A stretch of 12,408 bases of DNA from Verrucomicrobiota bacterium (lineage in GTDB: Bacteria; Verrucomicrobiota; Verrucomicrobiia; Opitutales; Intestinicryptomonadaceae), in NCBI GenBank assembly GCA_003343565.1, contig QALA01000076.1, forward strand, positions 1 through 12,408, given 5' to 3'. The position numbers and the translations under genes were made by a program. The notes under the pieces are model-generated. The model had not been told where the DNA came from. It did not search any database and saw only the letters and a program-made list of their open reading frames with translations. Shown here piece by piece: positions 1 to 6,318 of the stretch. How positions within the stretch are numbered: the stretch's first letter is position 1; each line of letters begins with the position of its first letter.

Positions 1-205
1 GGGGTATTTGCGCGCTTCCGCCTTGTTGAAAATTACGCTGCCTGCTGTGGAAAGGAAAAATGACCTTTGAAAAGGAAATGACGCGTCAGGGTGTTGCGCA
101 TTTTCGTCGGGCGAAACTGTGTGTCGTAGAAAAAACGCGTCAGAATTTTTCATTAGGAACGCGGGCGAAAAAACATTTCCAAGCTCAAATCCAATATCCC
201 GATTC

Positions 206-270
206 CGATTTCACTAAAGATTTGGGAAGCCGCCGAAAGTTGCCAAAACAGGAAGCTTGCGGGCAATTAG
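206..270 (+). repeat. Degenerate dispersed repeat, copy A
   Basis: This stretch is similar to 664-730 on the same strand. Shared blocks are AAGATTTG, then GCCAAAA, then AGGAAGCTT, CGG and CA.TT. The differences in the best-aligned 28 bases are all transitions. Read in frame it gives KDLGSRRKLPKQEACGQL; the second copy gives a similar peptide with a frameshift and a TAG. Two diverged copies within 500 bp point to a repeat family or the remains of a duplicated element. Confidence 0.45.
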
Positions 271-460
271 GGGTTGTCTGGATTGGTTTAGGAAAAATCC
301 TCCGTTCGGGCCGATAATCTGCCGGGAAATCGAACGTTTGAGAAAAAAATAGGACCTATCAAAAAATATCCCGTTATCTTTCTCTCCATATTTTTCTTAA
401 AATATTTTTCTTTCAAAGTCGCCTTTTAAATATTGCAAAAAATGGGATAACTATGGGGGC

Positions 461-490
461 CGTGTTAATTTCCCGCAGTAAAATAACACG
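461..490. repeat. 7-bp perfect inverted repeat
   Basis: CGTGTTA at 461-467 is the exact reverse complement of TAACACG at 484-490, separated by 16 bases. It could be a hairpin or a divided operator site. No adjacent gene gives it a role. Confidence 0.3.
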
Positions 491-663
491 CAACGCCTCC
501 CTTATCGAAACGCGTGGAAATGGGAACAACGGAGTGGACTGCATAAAATTTGTTATGCGCCCTTGAGCCCCTTGAATACTTCATCGACGGGCAGGGGGGG
601 ATTTCCAAATCTCGTTTCATTTTTCTAAAATCAAATTTCGCGATGCCTCGCCAATCGTCGCTG

Positions 664-730
664 ATTAATTTAAAAGATTTGAACGGACGCAAAAAAATCC
701 GCCAAAATAGGAAGCTTACGGACAGTTGAG
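664..730 (+). repeat. Degenerate dispersed repeat, copy B
   Basis: This is the second copy of the repeat at 206-270. It keeps AAAGATTTG, GCCAAAA, AGGAAGCTT and CGG.CAGTTG, has about 2 extra bases in the middle, and shows a TAG where copy A has CAG. The interruption suggests that any coding content has decayed here. Confidence 0.45.
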
Positions 731-822
731 ATTTTCGGACGCCACCGCCAAAAAAGTCCGATTTCATTCCTCAACCCTTTCGATGCGATATGCGGCGGGA
801 ACGCTTCTTGCAAAAGCGGACG

Positions 823-857
823 CAAAAAAAATCCCGTCCACATAGGGGACGGGATTT
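823..857 (-). terminator. Intrinsic terminator of the FKBP gene
   Basis: On the minus strand, an 11-bp perfect stem (AAATCCCGTCC at 829-839 pairing with GGACGGGATTT at 847-857) has a 7-nt loop and runs directly into an uninterrupted T8 tract (A-run at 824-831 on the plus strand). It lies about 20 nt past the FKBP stop codon. Stem strength, U-tract and position all fit a Rho-independent terminator. Confidence 0.85.
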
Positions 858-876
858 ATTCTTAAAACTCCGATTG

Positions 877-1638
877 CTATTTGGCCTGCTGCGCAGCGGG
901 AGCTTCCGAGGGAGTCGCCTGCGGAGCCGGAGCGGCCGGCTGGTTGGCGGGCTTAGCAGGAGGGAGTATGTCGAGCAGTTCGACGTCGAAAACCAGCGTC
1001 GAATTCGGCGGAATTCCCGGCAGCGGATTGTTTCCGTATCCCAGAGCCGCAGGAACGTAGATGACGGCCGTGCCGCCCTTCTTCATTTTTTGCAGTCCCT
1101 CGCGGAAGCCGGGTATGACCTTTTCAAGGCTGAAAGTGACCGGCTCTTTTGAGCCGTCGTCAAACACTTTTCCGTTAATGAGAGTTCCCTTGTATTTGAT
1201 TGAAACTTGCGAGTCCTCCTTCGGGAAATCGCCGGAGCCCTCCTTTGTTATTTTGTAGGCCAGTCCGGTCGGGGTCTTGGAGACGGAGGCGTCCTTTTCG
1301 AGCTTCTTCCAAAATTCCGCCGCTTCCGCCGCAGCTTTTTCGGCCTCTTTCTTCATGTTGGCCTCCGCCCTCGCGCGGAGATAGTCGAGCATCTTCGGGC
1401 CGAGCTGCTGTATGTTTTCCGGAAGCGCCTTGCCGTCGCGCGCGGCCTTCATGCCTTCGACGAACACGTTAAATTCTTCGGGCGTCAGTTTGAGGTCGGT
1501 AATGCCGTTGCGTTCGTACATGAGCTGTCCGAATGTGCGCAGGTATTCGCTATCAGCCGACGCCGCGGACTGTGCGAACGCTGCGGTTGCCGAAGCTGCG
1601 GCCAATGCGATTGCCGCGAGTTCTTTTGCCAATTTCAT
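877..1638 (-). CDS. Periplasmic FKBP-type peptidyl-prolyl cis-trans isomerase
   Basis: The 253-residue product should catalyse cis-trans isomerisation of Xaa-Pro bonds in exported proteins. Residues 1-22 form a Sec signal peptide with an AFA|QS cleavage site, so it acts in the periplasm or at the envelope. Residues about 28-118 match the helical FKBP N-terminal (dimerisation) region, with a Lys/Glu/Ala-rich helix near 92-115. The catalytic FKBP_C domain spans about 125-224, with VSIKYKGTL (145-153), VFDDG (158-162), VIPGF (174-178), AALGYG (197-202) and IPPNSTLVFDVELLDI (209-224). Y149, F159, D160, F178 and Y201 occupy the expected active-site pocket positions; the usual Trp at the pocket base is Phe here, which is common. 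The tail from 226 is Pro/Ala-rich and probably disordered. An AGGAAAG Shine-Dalgarno supports the start. It has its own promoter and terminator, so it is monocistronic. FkpA/FklB-like; the exact ortholog is not assigned. Confidence 0.93.
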   Translation of the reverse strand: MKLAKELAAIALAAASATAAFAQSAASADSEYLRTFGQLMYERNGITDLKLTPEEFNVFVEGMKAARDGKALPENIQQLGPKMLDYLRARAEANMKKEAEKAAAEAAEFWKKLEKDASVSKTPTGLAYKITKEGSGDFPKEDSQVSIKYKGTLINGKVFDDGSKEPVTFSLEKVIPGFREGLQKMKKGGTAVIYVPAALGYGNNPLPGIPPNSTLVFDVELLDILPPAKPANQPAAPAPQATPSEAPAAQQAK

Positions 1639-1692
1639 ATTTTCTTTCCTATTGTTGATTTAGTTTAAATTTCAACGTTAAATTGACATACC

Positions 1693-1720
1693 ATCATAGC
1701 AGGGGTTCCTGCGATTTCAA
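1693..1720 (-). promoter_or_regulatory. FKBP gene promoter with dyad in the spacer
   Basis: On the minus strand TTGAAA (1715-1720) and TATGAT (1693-1698) are separated by 16 bp; each matches 5 of 6 bases of the sigma-70 hexamers. The spacer contains a perfect dyad, GCAGG-GGTT-CCTGC (1699-1712), centred between the two boxes. Transcription would begin near 1686, giving a leader of about 48 nt with an AGGAAAG ribosome site. The dyad could be an operator or only a hairpin; no regulator is known from this window. Confidence 0.55.
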
Positions 1721-1749
1721 TTTTAATCTTGCAGGCGTCCAAAAAAAAG

Positions 1750-1777
1750 TTGCCGGTTGCGAAAAAAATTTTACTAT
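1750..1777 (+). promoter_or_regulatory. Candidate acylphosphatase promoter (leaderless start)
   Basis: TTGCCG (1750-1755) and TACTAT (1772-1777), 16 bp apart, each match 4 of 6 sigma-70 positions. The expected start of transcription, about 1783-1786, falls on the ATG at 1786. No Shine-Dalgarno precedes that ATG, so a leaderless mRNA is possible. Moderate to weak evidence. Confidence 0.3.
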
Positions 1778-1785
1778 TTAAAAGT

Positions 1786-2064
1786 ATGGTTGAAAAATAC
1801 AGGTTGCAGGTTTGGTACGGCGGACGCGTGCAGGGAGTGGGCTTTCGCTACAAGGCGGCCCAAATTGCCAAGGGCTTCGACGTCGCCGGAAGCGTGGAGA
1901 ATCTTCCCGACGGAAGAGTTCTCCTCGTCGCGGTCGGGGAGGAATCCGAAGCGCGCGCCTTCGCCGCCGAATTGGCCAAATCCATGGCCGACTTCATTCG
2001 CGAAACTTCGGAACGTTCGGATTTCACCTCCGATTCTTATCGCGGTTTTTTGATAAAACTTTAG
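1786..2064 (+). CDS. acyP: Acylphosphatase
   Basis: This 92-residue protein should hydrolyse acyl phosphates (such as acetyl phosphate or 1,3-bisphosphoglycerate-type substrates) to carboxylate and phosphate in the cytosol. The diagnostic loop GGRVQGVGFRY is at 12-22, with R21 as the phosphate-binding arginine. The second motif, GSVENLPDG at 35-43, supplies the catalytic N39. Length is typical of the family (about 90-100). The frame stays open upstream to a TTG at 1729, but that extension is Lys-rich and outside the fold, so ATG 1786 is chosen. No ribosome site precedes it. It lies 97 nt before the ABC ATPase on the same strand. Co-transcription is possible but not shown, as the gap could hold its own promoter. 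Confidence 0.92.
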   Translation: MVEKYRLQVWYGGRVQGVGFRYKAAQIAKGFDVAGSVENLPDGRVLLVAVGEESEARAFAAELAKSMADFIRETSERSDFTSDSYRGFLIKL

Positions 2065-2161
2065 TTTTTTTGCGCATAATGTTTCGATTGTCCGAACCGC
2101 GTTTTCCGTTTGCGAATCCAAAGTTTCAGATGCAAAATTCCCTAAAAAATTACAAGATGCC

Positions 2162-3004
2162 ATGGATGTTGTAGCGCGGGTAAAAGACCTGAAAAAAGTT
2201 TACAGATACGGCGTTCGCGGGCTTGGAGTGCTCGCGCTCGACGGGATAAGTTTTGAAATACGCGAGGGCGAGGTGTTCGGGCTGATAGGCCCAAACGGCG
2301 CGGGAAAAAGCACCGCCATAAAGATTCTGCTCGGCCTGCTGAAGCCAAGCGGGGGAGAGTGCGAGATTTTTGGAGAGCCGCCCAACGCCCGCATGCGCGC
2401 GAAAATCGGATATTTGCCGGAGGCCCCGTATTTTTACAAATTTCTCACGGGACTGGAACTGGTCGAATTTTACGCGCAGCTTTGCGGAATGGACCGCGCC
2501 TCGGCCCGCGATGCCGCGCGGAAGGCCCTCGACATCGTGGGGCTTTCCGACGCCGCCGGCAGGCGCGTAGGCGCGTACTCAAAGGGAATGATGCAGCGCG
2601 CCGGCATAGCGCAGGCGATCGTGCACAATCCTAAATTTGTCATTCTCGACGAACCGGCGTCGGGACTGGATCCTATCGGGGCCGAAAACATGGCTGAAAT
2701 AGTTCGGCGCTTGAGGGAGACGGGCAAGACGGTATTGCTCTGTTCGCACATGCTCAGCGAAGTTGAAAAGCTGTGCTCGCGGGTCGCCCTCCTCTCCGGG
2801 GGGAAAATCGCGGCAATGGGCGAAATCGACGCGCTGTTGACGCGGGAAGGGCGAACGCGCGTCGAATTTTCAAGCCTTTCGCCGGACGCGTTGTCCGCCG
2901 TAGAGCGGGCGGCGGAGGCGGGCGGGGCGCGGGTCGAATCCGTTTCGGCGGCGAAGATTTCGCTCGGCGAATTTTTCAGAAAGACTCTGGAGGAAAAAAA
3001 ATGA
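2162..3004 (+). CDS. ABC-2 type exporter, ATP-binding subunit
   Basis: This 280-residue ATPase should power an ABC-2 type exporter made with the permease that follows. Walker A is GPNGAGKST (43-51). The Q-loop region reads GYLPEAPYFY (83-92), with Glu at the usual Gln position, as is common in the CcmA-like drug/polysaccharide/Na exporter branch. The signature is YSKGMMQR (139-146) rather than LSGGQ, also normal for that branch. Walker B is FVILDEP (159-165), the D-loop SGLD is at 167-170 and the H-loop His is H196. The C-terminal 60 residues form the usual short accessory region. The stop overlaps the permease start (ATGA, 3001-3004), so translation is coupled. A weak promoter-like CATAAT at 2075-2080, with TTGATA 19 bp upstream, lies in the gap before it. 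The substrate cannot be read from sequence. Confidence 0.92.
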   Translation: MDVVARVKDLKKVYRYGVRGLGVLALDGISFEIREGEVFGLIGPNGAGKSTAIKILLGLLKPSGGECEIFGEPPNARMRAKIGYLPEAPYFYKFLTGLELVEFYAQLCGMDRASARDAARKALDIVGLSDAAGRRVGAYSKGMMQRAGIAQAIVHNPKFVILDEPASGLDPIGAENMAEIVRRLRETGKTVLLCSHMLSEVEKLCSRVALLSGGKIAAMGEIDALLTREGRTRVEFSSLSPDALSAVERAAEAGGARVESVSAAKISLGEFFRKTLEEKK

Positions 3005-3786
3005 GGGCGTTTTTTGCGATAACCAAAAATACCTTCAGGGAGGCGCGCAGGGAAAAGCTCGTTCTGCTGGCCGCGCTCGCGGCGCTGATGCTCGTCGGGG
3101 CGGCGAATTACTTTTTGAAGTTGGACTTCGGCCACGAGAGGCTGAAGTTCGTCTTCGACTTTTCCAACGGGGCGCTCGGCTTTTTCGGCTCGATAATCGC
3201 GGTGGTGCTGTCGTGCAAAACGTTTCACAGCGAGCTTGAAAACAGGACGATTGTCACGCTGCTTTCAAAACCCGTGCGCGCTTGGCAGTTCGTTTTTGGC
3301 AAAATGTCGGGCGTGGGAATAATGCTCGGCGTATTTGCGGCGGCCATTGCGCTTGCGGGAGCGGCGACGCTCTTTTATACGCAGTCGACCCTTCCGCGCA
3401 ATGTGGCCGCTTCGGCCGACCTTCCCAATTACGCCGGATTTTTCGCATTCTGCGCGCTCCAGTGGGCGAAGCTTTGCACAATTGCGGCGGTCAGCGTGTT
3501 TGTGTGCTCGCTCTCGAATTCAATGATGTTTTCGACGGTGGTGTCCTTCATGTTCTTGGCGGCTTCGCTGATGGCGTCGGCGACGATGTGGCTTGGGGTC
3601 GAGACTGCGGCCTCGCGCATTTTTGCGTCGCTTTTGCCGGACTTGAGAATGTTCTCGGCGGCGGAGGCGTTCGCGTTCGGGAAAGTCGACTGGATCGTGT
3701 TTGCGATACTTGCTGCGTATGCGCTCGTCTATTGCGCGCTCTGCGGCGCGCTTGCGGCGTGGATTTTCGGACGGAGGGAGTTTTGA
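3001..3786 (+). CDS. ABC-2 type exporter, membrane permease
   Basis: The product is a 261-residue inner-membrane protein with six probable helices (about 20-38, 56-72, 102-126, 146-170, 176-198 and 230-256) and no signal peptide. The motif HSELENRTIVTLLSKPVRAW (76-95) after helix 2 is the amphipathic coupling segment typical of ABC-2 permeases with a Glu/Arg-rich loop, and the positively charged N-terminus fits cytosolic placement. A longer reading from 2773 would overlap most of the ATPase C-terminus and add non-membrane Arg/Gly-rich sequence, so ATG 3001 is preferred. It overlaps the ATPase by 4 nt upstream and the TPR gene by 1 nt downstream (TGATG), so all three are likely translated as a unit. 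The transported substrate is unknown. Confidence 0.9.
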   Translation: MRAFFAITKNTFREARREKLVLLAALAALMLVGAANYFLKLDFGHERLKFVFDFSNGALGFFGSIIAVVLSCKTFHSELENRTIVTLLSKPVRAWQFVFGKMSGVGIMLGVFAAAIALAGAATLFYTQSTLPRNVAASADLPNYAGFFAFCALQWAKLCTIAAVSVFVCSLSNSMMFSTVVSFMFLAASLMASATMWLGVETAASRIFASLLPDLRMFSAAEAFAFGKVDWIVFAILAAYALVYCALCGALAAWIFGRREF

Positions 3787-4526
3787 TGGGCGTTTTGAGG
3801 GCCGGAGCGGCGGCGGCAGTCCTATTTGCGCTCGCCGGCGTGGCGACTTCGCCTCTGTCCGAATTTGTCCGCGGACGCTTTCATTCTGAAGGGGCGGCCG
3901 GCATCGGCGAAATGCGCGCGGGCGCCCCCCTGTTTGCGCTGCTTGGCGGATATCGTTCGCTCATAGCGGACTTTGTATGGATAAAGGCGTACATAGATTG
4001 GGAGCGGAAAAATTATATCGACTGCCTTGCCGCGCTGGAGTTGGCTACCTCACTCGATCCCGAAACGATTACCTTCTGGACGCAGGGGGCTTCCATCATC
4101 GCCTTTGACACTCCCCATTGGCTCATAGCGCGCTCCGCCGAAAAGATAGACGCCGAAATGGAAAAATCCATACGCCGCAGGCAGGCGAAAATCGCCCTGA
4201 AGTTTTTGGACAGGGGAATAGCCGCCTTTCCCGACGAGGCGCGCCTGTGGCTTACGAAGGGACAAATATATATTATTGCGCTTTCCGACTACAAGGGAGC
4301 GCAAGACTGCTACGCAAAAATCGTCGATATTTACGGGAACGACGCGCCTGTTTACATATTGCGAATTTACGCCGCCCTTTTGGCGCGCAACGGGCATTTT
4401 GGCGAAGCCGCTGACGCGCTCAAACGGGTGCTTTCGCAGCTTGAGCCCGATTCCCCGATTAAGGCCACCGTGGAAAGGGACATCAAACGCGCCGAAGAAT
4501 TGCAAAAAAAGGCCTCCGCAGACTGA
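3786..4526 (+). CDS. Membrane-anchored TPR protein of the ABC operon
   Basis: The 246-residue protein has a hydrophobic N-terminus (about 5-24) that acts as a signal anchor or uncleaved signal, followed by a soluble helical region. GGYRSLIADFVWIKAYIDWE (54-73) resembles the leading helix of TPR proteins found beside ABC-2 genes in Verrucomicrobia and Planctomycetes (recalled, not searched). Helix pairs consistent with TPR units lie at about 76-108, 134-166, 167-200 and 203-237, with typical AxxxLDRGIAAFPD (137-150) and NGHFGEAADALKRVL (202-216) spacing. The start shares one base with the permease stop (TGATG), indicating coupling. A longer reading from 3282 only crosses the permease in another frame. 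A scaffolding or partner role for the exporter is inferred; no enzymatic motif is seen. Confidence 0.85.
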   Translation: MGVLRAGAAAAVLFALAGVATSPLSEFVRGRFHSEGAAGIGEMRAGAPLFALLGGYRSLIADFVWIKAYIDWERKNYIDCLAALELATSLDPETITFWTQGASIIAFDTPHWLIARSAEKIDAEMEKSIRRRQAKIALKFLDRGIAAFPDEARLWLTKGQIYIIALSDYKGAQDCYAKIVDIYGNDAPVYILRIYAALLARNGHFGEAADALKRVLSQLEPDSPIKATVERDIKRAEELQKKASAD

Positions 4527-4573
4527 CTCGAAACGAAGCGGGACGGATTCGCTTTTCTCGGAACGAAGCGGGA
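4527..4573 (+). repeat. 17-bp direct repeat, 30-bp period
   Basis: CTCG.AACGAAGCGGGA occurs at 4527-4543 and again at 4557-4573 with one mismatch, exactly 30 bp apart. The second copy forms the left arm and loop of the terminator below. A local tandem duplication of the terminator arm is the simplest explanation. Confidence 0.5.
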
Positions 4574-4591
4574 TTTCTTCCGATTCTTTTT
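4558..4591 (+). terminator. Intrinsic terminator of the ABC/TPR operon
   Basis: TCGGAA (4558-4563) pairs with TTCCGA (4578-4583). The stem continues inward past a bulged C with GAA/TTC, leaving a 7-nt loop, and a TTCTTTTT tract follows (4584-4591). It begins 31 nt after the TPR stop. A second, AT-rich hairpin (AATTTC/GAAATT, 4627-4642, then CTTTTT) may act as a backup. Confidence 0.55.
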
Positions 4592-4984
4592 CGCATGTCT
4601 GCGGTTGGTTAAAAATGCCCTTGTAAAATTTCGGGCGAAATTCTTTTTCGAAAATCTAAAAATTTTTTACATCTTTTGAAGTAGCGGGTTGCGCATAAAA
4701 GAAGAGATTGTCCGCATTGCCTAAAGCCGCTTAAATTTTTTAAGCGCGCCGCAACGGCGGAGAATAAACGGCGGCGAATATATAGCATCGAAGGACTCGA
4801 GGAAATTGGACATTTGATAGAAACGCCCACAGACTTCGACCGCCCGCAACTTCTTTGTTTTGGGGGCGTTCGGCGTCCGCTCAAATTTTTTTGATTTAAA
4901 TCGGGAGATTTTGCGCCGCATTCTCGACGGCAAAATCCGTCGTCGTCAGGCGGCGCGATGCGCAGGTGCGCGCAAAAAAATGCC

Positions 4985-5004
4985 GTTTGGCAAAGGCGCC
5001 AAAC
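4985..5004 (-). terminator. Possible minus-strand terminator
   Basis: On the minus strand GTTTGGC and GCCAAAC (arms 4998-5004 and 4985-4991, 6-nt loop) form a 7-bp stem, followed after GGCA by a T7 run (A-run at 4974-4980). It lies about 300 nt beyond the asd stop, so it could end a long asd transcript or a small RNA. The U-tract is 4 nt from the stem, which weakens the case. Confidence 0.3.
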
Positions 5005-5207
5005 ATGCGTAAACGCGCATCGGAAAAAATGCGCCGCGCGACATTCTCCGGAATGAGTGCGGGCAGGATACTTGCGCGAAAAAACGAAATTCCCGCTTTC
5101 CTTAGGCGCAAAGGTTAAAATCAACACAAACGCACATGCGGCGTTTTCTGCAAAAAAAAAGGGAAACCGAGGGGGAACGTTTGCTTAATTTATTTTAAGA
5201 GCCTATC

Positions 5208-5231
5208 GCGCATATTCCGGCGCATGTTCCG
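5208..5231. repeat. Tandem 12-bp duplication
   Basis: GCGCATATTCCG (5208-5219) is followed immediately by GCGCATGTTCCG (5220-5231), differing at one base. It sits in the gene-free stretch downstream of asd, just before a G-run-rich segment (5249-5270). Confidence 0.5.
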
Positions 5232-5304
5232 CGTCGGAGCGCAGTCGAGGCAGGGCAGGCGGGGGCGGGGCGATAAATATGCGCGCCCGCCGCCGGGCGT
5301 TCGC

Positions 5305-6318
5305 CTATTTGTCCTGCTCGGCGATAAGTTCGGCGATTTGGACGGCGTTGAGCGCGGCGCCCTTCCAGAGTTGGTCTCCGGCAACCCAGAATGCGAGCCC
5401 GTTGTCAAAGGCGTTGTCGAGCCTTATTCTGCCGACCCCGCACTTGACTTTCCTCTGATACATAAGAGGCATCGGATAAATCTTGTTTTCGGGATCGTCG
5501 ACAAGCTCGGCGCCGGGAAATGCCGCAATGACCTCCCTCGCGCGCTCAACCGACACGGGTTTCTCAAACTCCGCATTTATCGACACGCTGTGCGCCCGCA
5601 TCACCGGAACCCTCACGCACGTGGTGGAATTTCTCACCGACGGCAACTCCAAAATCTTGCGCGTTTCGTTGAGCATCTTCATCTCCTCCTTTGTATAGCC
5701 CGTGTCGAGGAACGAGTCCACATGCGGAAGGACGTTGAAGGATATCTGGTACGGATAAACTTTGGGCTGGCTGGGCTTGCCCTCGGCGAAGTCCAACACC
5801 TGCTGCTTGAGCTCCTCCATTGCCCATTTTCCCGTTCCCGACACCGCCTGATAGGTGGAGGCCGTAAACCTCTTGAGCCCAAATTCGCGGTGCAGCGGAT
5901 AAAGCGCCATCAGGGAAATGGCCGTCGTGCAGTTCGGGTTCGCAATGACGTTCTTGTGCCCTTTGAGCGCGTGGGGGTTGATTTCGGGAACTATCAGCGG
6001 AACTTCCGGATCCATGCGGAAGGCGGAACTGTTGTCTATGGCGATGCAGCCGCGCTTTGCCGCTTCGGGCACGAGGGAGCGCGACACGCCCGCGCCCGCG
6101 GAAAATATGGCTATGTCGAATTTTTCAAAGCTCTCCGGCTCCGCAAGCTCGACCGTAAATTTTCCCTCCGGGCGCGTTATTTCCTTGCCCGCGGAACGCG
6201 ATGATGCCAAAAGTGTCAAAGATTGCATCGGAAAGCTTCTTGCGAACAGCAGTTCGACGAGTTCCTGTCCGACAGCGCCCGTGGCGCCAACTATTGCGAC
6301 ATTGTATTTCTTGCCCAT
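5305..6318 (-). CDS. asd: Aspartate-semialdehyde dehydrogenase
   Basis: The 337-residue enzyme reduces L-aspartyl 4-phosphate to L-aspartate 4-semialdehyde with NADPH in the cytosol, the branch-point step toward lysine/diaminopimelate, threonine and methionine. The nucleotide-binding GATGAVG motif is at 11-17. The substrate region DNSSAFRMD (95-103) contains R101. The catalytic cysteine C130 lies in NPNCTT (128-133). CVRVPVMRAHS (234-244) supplies the general base H243; the residue before it is Ala where many members have Gly. Length is normal. An AGGAGG ribosome site (6325-6330, minus) ends 6 nt before the ATG, which fixes the start. The ATG overlaps the start codon of the divergent transpeptidase gene. 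No lysine-pathway neighbour is in the window. A terminator is unclear: a GC-rich hairpin at 5284-5299 lacks a U-tract. Confidence 0.96.
   Translation of the reverse strand: MGKKYNVAIVGATGAVGQELVELLFARSFPMQSLTLLASSRSAGKEITRPEGKFTVELAEPESFEKFDIAIFSAGAGVSRSLVPEAAKRGCIAIDNSSAFRMDPEVPLIVPEINPHALKGHKNVIANPNCTTAISLMALYPLHREFGLKRFTASTYQAVSGTGKWAMEELKQQVLDFAEGKPSQPKVYPYQISFNVLPHVDSFLDTGYTKEEMKMLNETRKILELPSVRNSTTCVRVPVMRAHSVSINAEFEKPVSVERAREVIAAFPGAELVDDPENKIYPMPLMYQRKVKCGVGRIRLDNAFDNGLAFWVAGDQLWKGAALNAVQIAELIAEQDK

Larger units (their letters stand above)
1..822. other. Gene-free left end with decayed repeats
   Basis: I find no supportable gene here. The plus frame from 60 to 317 and the minus frame from 465 to 767 are open, but their translations are rich in Arg, Lys and Phe, have no recognisable domain and overlap degenerate repeats. 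Frame 1 is open from the window edge to a TGA at 61-63, so a few C-terminal codons of a gene to the left cannot be excluded. The stretch holds two diverged copies of one repeat (about 200-270 and 660-730), three CGGACGC units next to A-runs, and a 7-bp inverted repeat at 461-490. AT-rich DNA fills about 340-460. It looks like decayed or repeat-derived intergenic DNA. Confidence 0.5.
4592..5304. other. Gene-free, hairpin-rich intergenic region
   Basis: No gene is supported in these 713 bases. The longest open frame (minus, 4609-5127) gives an Arg/Cys/Ser-rich translation with no domain or ribosome site. The stretch holds several compact inverted repeats: CGCTTAAA/TTTAAGCG (4728-4746), CGCCG/CGGCG (4747-4759), a GATTTAAATC palindrome (4893-4902), CGACGG/CCGTCG (4925-4942), GTTTGGC/GCCAAAC (4985-5004) and ATGCG/CGCAT (5005-5020). 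Long A or T runs border several of them. It could hide an untranslated RNA or be decayed DNA; nothing matches an RNA family I recognise. Confidence 0.45.

Noticed and set aside
60..317. 85-codon plus-strand open frame
   Set aside because: It contains a degenerate tandem unit and repeat copy A; no domain or credible start signals.
465..767. 100-codon minus-strand open frame
   Set aside because: It overlaps repeat copy B, has unlikely composition and no ribosome site or recognisable fold.
2773..3000. N-terminal extension of the permease
   Set aside because: It overlaps the ATPase C-terminus in another frame and encodes Arg/Gly-rich, non-membrane sequence; ATG 3001 with ATGA coupling is better.
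4609..5127. 172-codon minus-strand open frame between the TPR gene and asd
   Set aside because: Arg/Cys/Ser-rich translation with no domain, no ribosome site and palindromes inside; two other minus frames overlap it with equal plausibility.
5224..6204. 326-codon plus-strand open frame antisense to asd
   Set aside because: Its Arg/His/Gly-rich translation is the shadow of asd codon bias; asd has all catalytic motifs and a ribosome site.
6282..6298. Sigma-54-like site (TGGC...TTGC) just upstream of the transpeptidase start
   Set aside because: There are 11 rather than the required 10 bases between GG and GC, and the bases encode the conserved asd GATGAVG motif on the other strand.
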